A stretch of DNA of 64,000 bases from Pseudomonas umsongensis (GTDB lineage Bacteria; Pseudomonadota; Gammaproteobacteria; Pseudomonadales; Pseudomonadaceae): positions 312,501-376,500 of the forward strand of contig NZ_NIWU01000003.1 in the NCBI RefSeq assembly GCF_002236105.1. Reading direction: 5' to 3'. How positions within the stretch are numbered: the stretch's first letter is position 1; the number at the start of each line of letters is the position of its first letter. A program made the position numbers and the translations under genes. The notes under the pieces are model-generated. The model made no database searches. It worked only from the letters and a program-made list of their open reading frames with translations, and was not told the DNA's origin. This document shows, one piece after another, positions 46,302-55,277 of the stretch.

Positions 46302-47450
46302 ATGAGCCTCAATATCTTCTGGTTCCTGCCTACCCACGGCGACGGCCATTACCTTGGCACCGCCGAAGGCGCTCGCGCCGTCGATCACGGTTACCTGCAA
46401 CAAGTCGCGCAAGCGGCGGATCGCCTGGGTTTCGGCGGCGTGCTGATCCCTACCGGTCGTTCCTGCGAAGACTCGTGGCTGGTGGCCGCGTCGCTGATTC
46501 CAGTGACCCAGCGTTTGAAATTTCTTGTCGCACTGCGCCCCGGGATCATTTCCCCGACGGTGGCGGCGCGTCAGGCTGCGACCCTGGATCGTTTGTCCGG
46601 TGGGCGTGCATTGTTCAACCTGGTGACAGGCGGTGATCCGGAAGAATTGGCCGGCGACGGTTTGTTCCTGACCCACGAAGAGCGCTATCAGGCCTCGGTC
46701 GAATTCACCCGCATCTGGCGTCGGGTGCTGGAAGGCGAAACCGTCGATTACGATGGTCAGCACATCAGTGTGAAGGGCGCCAAGCTGCTCTATCCGCCGA
46801 TCCAGCAACCGCGTCCGCCGCTGTATTTCGGAGGCTCGTCGGAAGCGGCCCAGGATCTGGCGGCAGAGCAGGTCGAAATGGTCCTGACCTGGGGCGAGCC
46901 GCCGGCCGCCGTTGCCGAAAAAATCGCCCAGGTGCGCGCCAAGGCCGCCAAGCTCGGGCGCACTGTGCGCTTCGGTATTCGCCTGCATGTGATCGTGCGC
47001 GAAACCAATGCCCAGGCGTGGCAAGCGGCGGACCGACTGATCTCACACCTGGACGACGACACCATCGCACGTGCCCAGGCTTCACTGGCGCGCTTCGACT
47101 CGGTTGGCCAGCAACGCATGGCGGCTCTGCACGGCGGCAGTCGCGATAACCTGGAAGTCAGTCCCAACCTGTGGGCCGGTGTCGGCCTGGTGCGCGGCGG
47201 TGCCGGCACGGCGCTGGTGGGTGATGGTCCAACCGTGGCTGCCCGTGTAAAGGAGTACGCGGACCTGGGTATCGATACCTTTATCTTCTCTGGTTATCCA
47301 CACCTGGAAGAGTCGTATCGCGTTGCCGAACTGCTGTTCCCGCACCTGGACATCGAGCGTCCCGAGTTGCCGAAAAGCGCCGGTTACGTCAGCCCGTTTG
47401 GCGAGATGGTTGCTAACGACATTCTCCCTAAAGCTGCGTCCCAGAGCTGA
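46302..47450 (+). CDS. ssuD: Alkanesulfonate monooxygenase
   Basis: A 382-residue FMNH2-dependent luciferase-family enzyme. It splits alkanesulfonates to aldehyde and sulfite. MSLNIFWFLPTHGDGHYLG and LRPGIISPTVAARQAATLDR are diagnostic. Works with SsuE. AAGGAG is at the right distance. Confidence 0.97.
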   Translation: MSLNIFWFLPTHGDGHYLGTAEGARAVDHGYLQQVAQAADRLGFGGVLIPTGRSCEDSWLVAASLIPVTQRLKFLVALRPGIISPTVAARQAATLDRLSGGRALFNLVTGGDPEELAGDGLFLTHEERYQASVEFTRIWRRVLEGETVDYDGQHISVKGAKLLYPPIQQPRPPLYFGGSSEAAQDLAAEQVEMVLTWGEPPAAVAEKIAQVRAKAAKLGRTVRFGIRLHVIVRETNAQAWQAADRLISHLDDDTIARAQASLARFDSVGQQRMAALHGGSRDNLEVSPNLWAGVGLVRGGAGTALVGDGPTVAARVKEYADLGIDTFIFSGYPHLEESYRVAELLFPHLDIERPELPKSAGYVSPFGEMVANDILPKAASQS

Positions 47451-47458
47451 GGCGCGCC

Positions 47459-48241
47459 ATGAAGAAAGTCATTCACAGCCTTGCGCCATGGGCATTACCG
47501 GTCTTGCTGTTAGCGGTGTGGCAGTTGTCGGTGTCGGCGGGCTGGTTGTCGACGCGGATTCTGCCGGCGCCCATTGCCGTGATCGAAGCCGGGGTGAGCC
47601 TGGTTCGCAGTGGTGAAATCTGGACGCACCTGGCTATCAGCGGTTGGCGCGCGGCGCTGGGTTTCGCCATTGGCGGCGGCATCGGCCTGACCCTGGGCTT
47701 TATCACCGGCCTGTCGAAATGGGGCGAGCGCCTGCTCGACAGCTCGGTGCAGATGATCCGCAACGTGCCGCACCTGGCGCTGATTCCCTTGGTGATCCTG
47801 TGGTTCGGCATCGACGAGTCGGCGAAGATTTTCCTGGTGGCCCTGGGCACCTTGTTCCCGATCTACCTCAACACCTATCACGGCATCCGCAACGTCGACC
47901 CGGCGTTGGTGGAAATGTCGCGCAGCTACGGTCTGTCGGGTTTCAGCCTGTTTCGCCAAGTGATTCTGCCGGGGGCCTTGCCTTCGATCCTGGTCGGTGT
48001 GCGCTTTGCCCTGGGCTTCATGTGGCTGACGCTGATCGTCGCCGAAACCATCTCCGCCAGCTCCGGCATTGGCTACCTGGCGATGAACGCCCGGGAGTTC
48101 CTGCAGACCGACGTGGTGGTGCTGGCGATTCTGCTATACGCGGTGCTCGGCAAACTGGCCGACCTCGCGGCCCGTGGACTTGAACGCGTATGGCTGCGCT
48201 GGCATCCGGCCTATCAGGTCGTCAAGGGAGGTGCTGCATGA
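47459..48241 (+). CDS. ssuC: Alkanesulfonate ABC transporter permease
   Basis: A 260-residue inner-membrane permease with about six membrane segments and the loop VEMSRSYGLSGFSLFRQVILPGALP (first 20: VEMSRSYGLSGFSLFRQVIL) for the ATPase. It is eight bases after ssuD and overlaps ssuB by four bases. Confidence 0.95.
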   Translation: MKKVIHSLAPWALPVLLLAVWQLSVSAGWLSTRILPAPIAVIEAGVSLVRSGEIWTHLAISGWRAALGFAIGGGIGLTLGFITGLSKWGERLLDSSVQMIRNVPHLALIPLVILWFGIDESAKIFLVALGTLFPIYLNTYHGIRNVDPALVEMSRSYGLSGFSLFRQVILPGALPSILVGVRFALGFMWLTLIVAETISASSGIGYLAMNAREFLQTDVVVLAILLYAVLGKLADLAARGLERVWLRWHPAYQVVKGGAA

Positions 48242-49044
48242 CTGCCCAACAACCTCCACGCTTGCTGCGCGGAATCCCGCTGGCGGTGCGCAAGCTGCAA
48301 AAAACCTTCGGCTCGCGGCAGGTGCTGCGTGAGATCGACCTGCACGTTCCGGCCGGTCAGTTCGTCGCAGTGGTCGGCCGTAGCGGCTGTGGCAAAAGTA
48401 CCCTGCTGCGCTTGCTTGCTGGCCTCGACAAACCTACGGCTGGTGAATTGCTCGCCGGCACCGCGCCGCTGAGCGAGGCGCGGGAAGACACCCGGCTGAT
48501 GTTCCAGGAAGCGCGTCTGCTGCCGTGGAAAAAGATCATCGACAACGTTGGCCTCGGCCTCAAGGGCAACTGGCGTCCGCAAGCGCTGAAAGCCCTGGAA
48601 GCGGTCGGCCTGGCGGATCGCGCCAACGAGTGGCCGGCGGCGTTGTCCGGAGGGCAGAAGCAACGTGTGGCGCTGGCTCGCGCACTGATCCATCAACCGC
48701 GCCTGCTGTTGCTCGACGAGCCGTTGGGTGCGCTGGATGCGCTGACCCGAATTGAAATGCAGCAGCTGATCGAGCGGCTCTGGCAACAACACGGCTTTAC
48801 GGTGTTGCTGGTCACCCACGACGTCAGCGAAGCGGTGGCGATCGCCGATCGGGTGATCCTGATCGAAGACGGTGAGGTCGGCCTCGACCTGCACGTGGAA
48901 CTGCCGCGCCCTCGGGTCCGCGGCTCTCATCGGTTGGCGGCGCTGGAAACCGAAGTGCTCAACCGTGTGCTGTCACTGCCGGGGCAACCACCGGAGCCGG
49001 AACCTGTTTCACCCTTGCCTACGCAGTTGCGTTGGGCTCAATAA
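48238..49044 (+). CDS. ssuB: Alkanesulfonate ABC transporter, ATP-binding protein
   Basis: A 268-residue ATPase. Walker A GRSGCGKST (about residue 47), signature LSGGQKQR, Walker B LLLLDEPLGALD, switch His in VTHDV. The start MTAQQPPRLL is preferred because of its ATGA overlap with ssuC and an AGGGAGG site. A longer frame exists. Confidence 0.95.
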   Translation: MTAQQPPRLLRGIPLAVRKLQKTFGSRQVLREIDLHVPAGQFVAVVGRSGCGKSTLLRLLAGLDKPTAGELLAGTAPLSEAREDTRLMFQEARLLPWKKIIDNVGLGLKGNWRPQALKALEAVGLADRANEWPAALSGGQKQRVALARALIHQPRLLLLDEPLGALDALTRIEMQQLIERLWQQHGFTVLLVTHDVSEAVAIADRVILIEDGEVGLDLHVELPRPRVRGSHRLAALETEVLNRVLSLPGQPPEPEPVSPLPTQLRWAQ

Positions 49045-49077
49045 CTCAAGCCTCAATCAACGACAGGAATCAACATC

Positions 49078-49293
49078 ATGACTATCAAGGCCATCAACGT
49101 TCGCAACCAGTTCAAAGGCTCCATCAAGGAAATCGTACTCGGTGACGTGCTGTCGGAAATCGATGTGCAGACCGCTTCCGGCATCGTCACCTCGGTGATC
49201 ACCACGCGTTCGGTGAAAGAGCTGGAACTGGCGGTGGGCAGCGAAGTGATCGCGTTCGTGAAATCCACCGAGGTGTCGATCGCCAAATTGTGA
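49078..49293 (+). CDS. ssuF: Molybdopterin-binding-like protein SsuF (TOBE domain)
   Basis: A 71-residue single TOBE/Mop domain: MTIKAINVRNQFKGSIKEI, IVTSVITTRSVKELEL, and GSEVIAFVKSTEVSIAKL. In P. putida ssuF is needed for growth on sulfonates. Its exact action is unclear. Last gene of the ssu operon. Confidence 0.92.
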   Translation: MTIKAINVRNQFKGSIKEIVLGDVLSEIDVQTASGIVTSVITTRSVKELELAVGSEVIAFVKSTEVSIAKL

Positions 49294-49303
49294 GTCGTAC
49301 GTG

Positions 49304-49415
49304 TGATCGTTCCCACGCTCTGCGTGGGAATGCCTCAACGGACGCTCCGCGTTCGGCCTTTGGGGACGCAGAGCGTCCCGGGCTGCATTTCCCACGCAGA
49401 GCGTGGGAACGATCA
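49304..49415. repeat. Extragenic palindrome, family B (copy 4)
   Basis: TGATCGTTCCCACGCTCTGC and its complement. The right edge supplies the TGA stop of the TetR gene on the minus strand. Confidence 0.9.
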
Positions 49416-50048
49416 GCGTGCGGAGCGCTTGGGCAGGTACGGCGGCAAGTACAGCCCCAGATACGCATCGAACACCCGCATCCCTTCCTCAGCCATGCGC
49501 GGCGTGATCTGCCCGTGCTGCTGCACCGAGCGCGCATAAACCCGGTCCCCGAGCTCCATGGCCAGGGCAAACACATCGACATCGTCCGGCAACCTTGGCA
49601 GCTCGAAATGATGATCGAACAGCTTGTGCATCAGGTCGCCCAGCTCAATGTCGTGCTGGCGGTCGGCCTGGGTGACTTCGGTCAGGCCGTGCTGGGCCAG
49701 AATCAATTGGCGGGCCGCGGCGTCTTCGCTGTAGATCTCAAGCATCCGTTGCTCGACCAGTCGCGACAGGTCACGCCAACCACTTAAAGCGTCATGGTCG
49801 ATAGGTGCCTGCAGGCAGGCGCGGAAGGCCGCGTGGACGTCGGCCGTCAGCGCCTCCAGCAGGGACGGGACGCTGGCGAAGAAGTGGTAGACGGAGGAGG
49901 GCGGGATTTGTGCGCGTTCGGCGACACTGTAGATCGACAGACTGGCCACGCCCTCGGCGGCCAGCAGCGTGCGGGCGGCATCGAGTATCGAATCGATCCG
50001 GGCCTGGCTGCGTGCACGGGGTTTGCGAACGGTGGCGGTGCGCGTCAT
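49413..50048 (-). CDS. TetR-family regulator
   Basis: A 211-residue regulator. HTH: IDSILDAARTLLAAEGVASL then SVAERAQIPPSSVYHFF (residues ~40-56). The C-terminal ligand domain is unassigned. MTRTATVRKP has GGAGA seven bases upstream, and the longer frame is repeat-derived. It lies beside spuI (same strand, downstream of it across a terminator and repeat). It could regulate polyamine genes, but nothing proves this. Stop codon is within a family B repeat. Confidence 0.9.
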   Translation of the reverse strand: MTRTATVRKPRARSQARIDSILDAARTLLAAEGVASLSIYSVAERAQIPPSSVYHFFASVPSLLEALTADVHAAFRACLQAPIDHDALSGWRDLSRLVEQRMLEIYSEDAAARQLILAQHGLTEVTQADRQHDIELGDLMHKLFDHHFELPRLPDDVDVFALAMELGDRVYARSVQQHGQITPRMAEEGMRVFDAYLGLYLPPYLPKRSAR

Positions 50049-50110
50049 TGGAGTCTCCTGCGGGGCAGGGGGCATTGTACGAGCAGGGTTTGATGTTGTC
50101 TGCCTGGACG

Positions 50111-50202
50111 CCTTCGCGAGCAGGTCGCTCCCACAAGGATTGCCTGTGTTCACGAAAATGATGTTCACTGAAATTTACTGTGGGAGCGAGCCTGCTCGCG
50201 AA
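50111..50202. repeat. Extragenic palindrome, family C (copy 4)
   Basis: CTTCGCGAGCAGGTCGCTCC and, ~50 bases on, GGGAGCGAGCCTGCTCGCGA, upstream of the TetR gene. Confidence 0.85.
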
Positions 50203-50218
50203 CCGCCGCAGGCGGCCA

Positions 50219-50258
50219 TAAAAAAACGCCGCTGGCTGTGAGGCCGGCGGCGCTTCTT
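50219..50258 (-). terminator. Terminator of spuI
   Basis: On the minus strand CGCCGCCGGC/GCCAGCGGCG stem followed by seven T's, just past the spuI stop. Confidence 0.85.
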
Positions 50259-50273
50259 GTTCACTGCAACCAC

Positions 50274-51650
50274 TTACACGGTATGCAGGTACCAGTTGTA
50301 CTCGAGGTCGGAGATGGAGTGTTCGAACTCCTCCAGCTCGCTCTCTTTACAGGCCACGAAGATATCGATGTATTTCGGATCGATGTACTTGGCCATGACT
50401 TCGCTGTCGTCCAGCTCGCGCAACGCATCACGCAAGTTGTTTGGCAGGCTCTGCTCGTTCTGCTCGTAGCTGTTGCCTTCCACCGGGGCACCTGGCTCGA
50501 TCTTGTTGACCAGGCCGTGGTGCACGCCTGCCAGGACCGAAGCCATCAGCAGGTACGGGTTGGCATCGGCACCGGCCACGCGGTGTTCGATACGTACGGC
50601 ATCGGCGGAGCCGGTCGGTACGCGAATCGCTACGGTGCGGTTGTCCAGGCCCCAGCACGGCGAGTTCGGCACATAGAACTGCGCGCCGAAACGACGGTAG
50701 GAGTTGACGTTCGGGCAGAGGAAAGCCATCTGCGCCGGTAGGGTCTCGAGCACACCGCCGATCGCGTGACGCAGCGCGGCGTTCTGCTCGGGATCCTCAC
50801 TGGCAAAAATATTCTTGCCGTCTTTGTCGAGAATCGAAATGTGCACGTGCAGACCGTTACCCGCCTGGCCCGGGTAAGGCTTGGCCATGAAGGTGGTGTC
50901 CATTTCATGGTCGTAGGCGATGTTCTTGATCAGACGCTTGAGCAGCACTGCGTAGTCGCAGGCCTTGATCGGGTCGGCCACGTGGTGCAGGTTCACTTCG
51001 AACTGCGCCGGGGCACTTTCCTTGACGATGGCGTCGGCAGGGATGCCTTGCTCTTTGGCACCTTCCAGAATGTCCTGGAGACAGTCGACGTATTCGTCGA
51101 GGTCGTCGATCAGGTAGACCTGTGTCGAGTGCGGGCGTTTACCGGAAACCGGCGAGCGAGGCGGTTGCGGACGACCGTTCACGTTCTCCTGGTCGATCAG
51201 GTAGAACTCCAGTTCAAACGCGGCGCAGATGGTCAGGCCCATTTCGTCGAACTTGCGCACGACGTTGGCCAGCACTTCGCGAGGGTCGGCGAAGAATGGC
51301 TCGCCTTCGAGTTCGTGCATGGTCATCAGCAGTTGCGCGGTCGGGCGCTTTTGCCATGGCTCGTTGCACAGGGTATCGGGAATTGGATAGCAGATTCGGT
51401 CAGCATCACCGATGTCCAGGCCCAGGCCGGTGCTTTCCACCGTAGAGCCATTGATATCCAGAGCAAATAGAGAGGCCGGCAGGTTGATGCCTTTCTCGTA
51501 AACCTTGTGGAGGCTGGTGCGTTCGATGCGCTTGCCGCGCACCACACCATTCATATCCGCAATCAGAAGGTCAACGTACAGAACCTCAGGATGTTCCTTA
51601 AGGAACGCGTTCGCTTCGTTAAGCTGAACGGCACGCGGGGGTACCGACAT
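50274..51650 (-). CDS. spuI: Gamma-glutamylpolyamine synthetase (SpuI type)
   Basis: A 458-residue glutamine-synthetase-like enzyme that attaches glutamate to polyamines. GS-type ATP/metal motifs: AAFELEFYLID, KPYPGQAGNGLHVHIS, and RIEHRVAGADANPYL. It is divergent from the spu operon, as in P. aeruginosa. It probably starts breakdown of putrescine or related amines. Confidence 0.92.
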   Translation of the reverse strand: MSVPPRAVQLNEANAFLKEHPEVLYVDLLIADMNGVVRGKRIERTSLHKVYEKGINLPASLFALDINGSTVESTGLGLDIGDADRICYPIPDTLCNEPWQKRPTAQLLMTMHELEGEPFFADPREVLANVVRKFDEMGLTICAAFELEFYLIDQENVNGRPQPPRSPVSGKRPHSTQVYLIDDLDEYVDCLQDILEGAKEQGIPADAIVKESAPAQFEVNLHHVADPIKACDYAVLLKRLIKNIAYDHEMDTTFMAKPYPGQAGNGLHVHISILDKDGKNIFASEDPEQNAALRHAIGGVLETLPAQMAFLCPNVNSYRRFGAQFYVPNSPCWGLDNRTVAIRVPTGSADAVRIEHRVAGADANPYLLMASVLAGVHHGLVNKIEPGAPVEGNSYEQNEQSLPNNLRDALRELDDSEVMAKYIDPKYIDIFVACKESELEEFEHSISDLEYNWYLHTV

Positions 51651-51928
51651 GATGCAACACCTTTGTTGTTAAAAATATCAATCATTGATCTTTTCGGATT
51701 CCAGTCAACCCGAACGGCATGCCGAAGTCAAGCGAGGCCTTTTTTGCCCTAAAAAAGCGCTCGCATGGCTTTTTTGAGGCTCTTTGGGGCGTTTTCATCC
51801 CCCGTGGCCGTTTGACGCCCGCAGGCTTGAGCGGGCCGTGTTGTATTTTTTACGGGGGTGTTGTGTAAAAAAATGAACAAGGCTAAGCTCGAATCAAACC
51901 CATAACAGCAATAATACCGGGGTGCTTC

Positions 51929-52288
51929 ATGTATCGCCTGCCGATAATCGGCGTCACCGCCTGCTCTTCGCAGACCGGTCTGAATGCTTATCACATCAGT
52001 GGCGACATCTGCGTCAGCGCCAAGGCTCCAGCGGCTCCTGGCCTGTCGGTGATCTTCCCGTCCCTGGCGGATCAACCGTTTCTGTCCGATATTCTGGACG
52101 GCCTCGACGGCACACCCATTACGGTTACTCCATTCAATATAGAACCGATTCACAATAGCGGCTCGGCCTTTGTGCAGGGCACCGCTCGTGATTCTGCACG
52201 CCTGGTATGTGCAGAAGTACACACAAGCACGATAGCCTGGCGCAAACTTGTATTTCAACGCGACGCCGATGCGTCAACTATCGCCTGA
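51929..52288 (+). pseudogene. spuA: Degraded gamma-glutamyl-GABA hydrolase (spuA remnant)
   Basis: A 119-codon frame. Its first ~95 residues still resemble SpuA/PuuD (MYRLPIIGVTACSSQTGLNA, AYHISGD, then DILDGLDG and ARDSARL), with short gaps. It stops resembling the family before the glutamine-amidotransferase nucleophile. No GICRG-type cysteine or His-Glu pair exists, and intact SpuA is about 250 residues. It sits exactly where spuA belongs, before spuB. It probably lost most of its sequence by deletion. A short expressed peptide cannot be excluded. Confidence 0.75.
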
Positions 52289-52325
52289 CCTCAAGCGTCA
52301 GGAAACTCAAAGCCTAGAGGCATTT

Positions 52326-53684
52326 ATGAGTAACAACCTCGACCAGCTCACCGATTGGTTGAAAGACCACAAGATCACAGAAGTCGAATGCATGATCGCC
52401 GACTTGACCGGGATTACCCGGGGCAAGATTTCGCCGACCAACAAATTCATCGCCGAGAAAGGCATGCGTCTGCCAGAAAGTGTGCTGCTGCAGACCGTGA
52501 CCGGCGATTACGTCGAAGACGACATCTATTACGAGCTGCTCGACCCGGCCGACATCGACATGATCTGCCGTCCCGACCAGAACGCGGTGTTTCCGGTGCC
52601 ATGGGCCATCGAACCGACCGCCATCGTCATCCACGATACCTATGACAAGCAGGGCAACCCGATTGAGCTGTCGCCGCGCAACGTGCTCAAGAAGGTCCTG
52701 AAACTCTATGCCGACAAAGGCTGGCAGCCGATCGTGGCGCCGGAAATGGAGTTCTACCTGACCAAGCGCAGCGACGACCCGGATTATCCGTTGCAGCCGC
52801 CGATCGGCCGCTCCGGGCGTCCGGAAATCGGTCGCCAGTCGTTCTCCATCGAGGCGGCGAACGAATTCGATCCATTGTTCGAGGACGTCTATGACTGGTG
52901 CGAATTGCAGGAACTGGACCTCGACACGCTGATCCACGAAGACGGCACGGCGCAGATGGAAATCAACTTCCGTCATGGCGATGCCCTGTCCCTGGCCGAC
53001 CAGATCCTGGTGTTCAAGCGCACCATGCGCGAAGCCGCCCTCAAGCACGACGTGGCAGCTACCTTCATGGCCAAGCCGATGACCGGCGAGCCTGGCAGTG
53101 CCATGCACTTGCACCAGAGCATCATCGACATCGAGACCGGCAAGAACATCTTCTCCAATGAAGACGGGACCATGAGCGAGCTGTTCCTGCAGCACATCGG
53201 TGGCCTGCAGAAACTGATTCCCGAGTTGCTGCCGCTGTTCGCCCCCAACGTCAACTCGTTCCGCCGCTTCCTGCCGGACACCTCGGCACCGGTAAACGTG
53301 GAATGGGGCGAAGAGAACCGCACCGTGGGCCTGCGTGTACCGGATGCCGGGCCGCAAAACCGGCGTGTGGAAAACCGCCTGCCGGGTGCCGATGCCAACC
53401 CGTACCTGGCCATTGCCGCGAGCCTGCTGTGTGGCTACATCGGCATGGTCGAAGGCCTGAACCCGAGCGCACCGGTGGTGGGTCGTGGTTATGAGCGCCG
53501 CAACCTGCGCCTGCCACTGACCATCGAAGACGCGCTCGAGCGTATGGAAAACAGCGCAACCATCGAGCGCTACCTGGGCAAAACTTTCATCACTGGCTAC
53601 GTCGCGGTCAAGCGGGCCGAGCATGAAAACTTCAAGCGCGTGATCAGTTCGTGGGAACGGGAATTCCTGCTTTTTGCCGTCTGA
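52326..53684 (+). CDS. spuB: Gamma-glutamylpolyamine synthetase (SpuB type)
   Basis: A 452-residue glutamine-synthetase-family enzyme, a diverged paralog of spuI. MSNNLDQLTDWLKDHKITEV is the family start. APEMEFYLTKR, KPMTGEPGSAMHLHQS and VENRLPGADANPYL are the GS motifs. AGAGG lies upstream of ATG 52326. Earlier in-frame codons run into the spuA remnant. Confidence 0.93.
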   Translation: MSNNLDQLTDWLKDHKITEVECMIADLTGITRGKISPTNKFIAEKGMRLPESVLLQTVTGDYVEDDIYYELLDPADIDMICRPDQNAVFPVPWAIEPTAIVIHDTYDKQGNPIELSPRNVLKKVLKLYADKGWQPIVAPEMEFYLTKRSDDPDYPLQPPIGRSGRPEIGRQSFSIEAANEFDPLFEDVYDWCELQELDLDTLIHEDGTAQMEINFRHGDALSLADQILVFKRTMREAALKHDVAATFMAKPMTGEPGSAMHLHQSIIDIETGKNIFSNEDGTMSELFLQHIGGLQKLIPELLPLFAPNVNSFRRFLPDTSAPVNVEWGEENRTVGLRVPDAGPQNRRVENRLPGADANPYLAIAASLLCGYIGMVEGLNPSAPVVGRGYERRNLRLPLTIEDALERMENSATIERYLGKTFITGYVAVKRAEHENFKRVISSWEREFLLFAV

Positions 53685-53743
53685 CGCGCCGTGCGCCGCC
53701 GTTGTCGGGTGGCGCTCTCACCTGGAATTTTTAGGAGATTGGT

Positions 53744-55108
53744 ATGACCAGCAACAACCCGCAAACCCGTGAATGGCAAACCCTGAGCAGCGATCACCAC
53801 CTGGCCCCGTTCAGCGACTTCAAGCAGCTGAAAGAGAAAGGCCCGCGGATCATCACCAACGCCAAGGGCGTCTACCTGTGGGACAGCGAAGGCAACAAGA
53901 TCCTCGACGGCATGGCCGGCCTATGGTGCGTAGCCATTGGTTACGGTCGCGATGAACTGGCGGACGCCGCCAGCAAGCAGATGCGCGAGCTGCCCTACTA
54001 CAACCTGTTCTTCCAGACCGCTCACCCGCCGGTGCTGGAGCTGGCCAAGGCCATCGCCGATGTCGCGCCAGAAGGCATGAACCACGTGTTCTTCACCGGT
54101 TCCGGCTCTGAAGGCAACGACACCATGCTGCGAATGGTTCGTCACTATTGGGCAATCAAGGGCCAGCCGAAGAAAAAGGTCATCATCAGCCGCAAGAACG
54201 GCTATCACGGTTCCACCGTGGCCGGCGCCAGCCTGGGAGGCATGACCTACATGCACGAACAGGGCGACTTGCCGATTCCGGGCATCGTCCACATCGCCCA
54301 GCCATACTGGTTCGCCGAAGGCGGCGACATGACCCCGGAAGAGTTCGGGATCTGGGCTGCCAATCAGTTGGAAGAGAAGATTCTGGAAGTCGGCGTGGAC
54401 AACGTCGGTGCATTTATTGCCGAGCCAATCCAGGGCGCCGGCGGCGTGATCATTCCGCCAGACACCTACTGGCCGCGCATCAAGGAAATCCTCGCCAAGT
54501 ACGACATCCTGTTCGTGGCCGACGAAGTGATCTGCGGCTTCGGCCGTACCGGTGAGTGGTTCGGCAGCGACTTCTACGACCTCAAGCCGGACATGATGAC
54601 CATCGCCAAAGGCCTGACCTCCGGCTATATCCCCATGGGTGGCCTGATCGTGCGCGATGAAGTGGTCGAAGTGCTCAACGAAGGCGGCGATTTCAACCAC
54701 GGTTTCACCTACTCCGGGCACCCGGTGGCGGCGGCTGTAGGCCTGGAAAACATCCGTATCCTGCGCGACGAAAAAATTGTCGAGCGCGTCAAGGCAGAAA
54801 CGGCACCGTATTTGCAGAAACGTCTGCGCGAACTGAACGATCACCCATTGGTGGGCGAAGTTCGTGGGGTAGGCCTGTTGGGGGCAATCGAACTGGTTCA
54901 GGACAAAGCTACTCGCAAGCGTTATGAAGGCAAGGGCGTCGGCATGATCTGCCGGCAGTTCTGCTTCGATAACGGGCTGATCATGCGTGCCGTGGGGGAC
55001 ACCATGATCATCGCGCCACCGCTGGTGATCTCGCCTGCGGAAATCGATGAGTTGGTGACCAAGGCACGCAAGTGCCTTGACCTGACCCTGAGTGCGTTGC
55101 AGGCCTAA
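53744..55108 (+). CDS. spuC: Polyamine:pyruvate aminotransferase
   Basis: A 454-residue class-III PLP aminotransferase. It transfers amino groups from putrescine (and probably spermidine or cadaverine) to pyruvate. PLP lysine in MMTIAKGLTSGYIPMGG (about residue 288), and DEVICGFGRTG before it. AGGAG is upstream. Confidence 0.95.
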   Translation: MTSNNPQTREWQTLSSDHHLAPFSDFKQLKEKGPRIITNAKGVYLWDSEGNKILDGMAGLWCVAIGYGRDELADAASKQMRELPYYNLFFQTAHPPVLELAKAIADVAPEGMNHVFFTGSGSEGNDTMLRMVRHYWAIKGQPKKKVIISRKNGYHGSTVAGASLGGMTYMHEQGDLPIPGIVHIAQPYWFAEGGDMTPEEFGIWAANQLEEKILEVGVDNVGAFIAEPIQGAGGVIIPPDTYWPRIKEILAKYDILFVADEVICGFGRTGEWFGSDFYDLKPDMMTIAKGLTSGYIPMGGLIVRDEVVEVLNEGGDFNHGFTYSGHPVAAAVGLENIRILRDEKIVERVKAETAPYLQKRLRELNDHPLVGEVRGVGLLGAIELVQDKATRKRYEGKGVGMICRQFCFDNGLIMRAVGDTMIIAPPLVISPAEIDELVTKARKCLDLTLSALQA

Positions 55109-55277
55109 GTGCTAGGCTCTGAGCGGGAGTCATGAAACTTTCGCTCAGAGCTGTCAGAAACGTTGGCCTTTCCTTGAAAGACCGCCTCGGATCTTGCCAG
55201 ACTAGCCGCGGTTCCAGTTGTCCGGGTTCGGCCGCTGAACAAAGTGGTTCAAAAAAGAAAAATTTGGAGCATTACGC

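Noticed and set aside
49304..49415. Short CRISPR-like array from repeated GTGGGAACG-type units
   Set aside because: Only one inverted pair is present, with no regular spacers and no cas genes.
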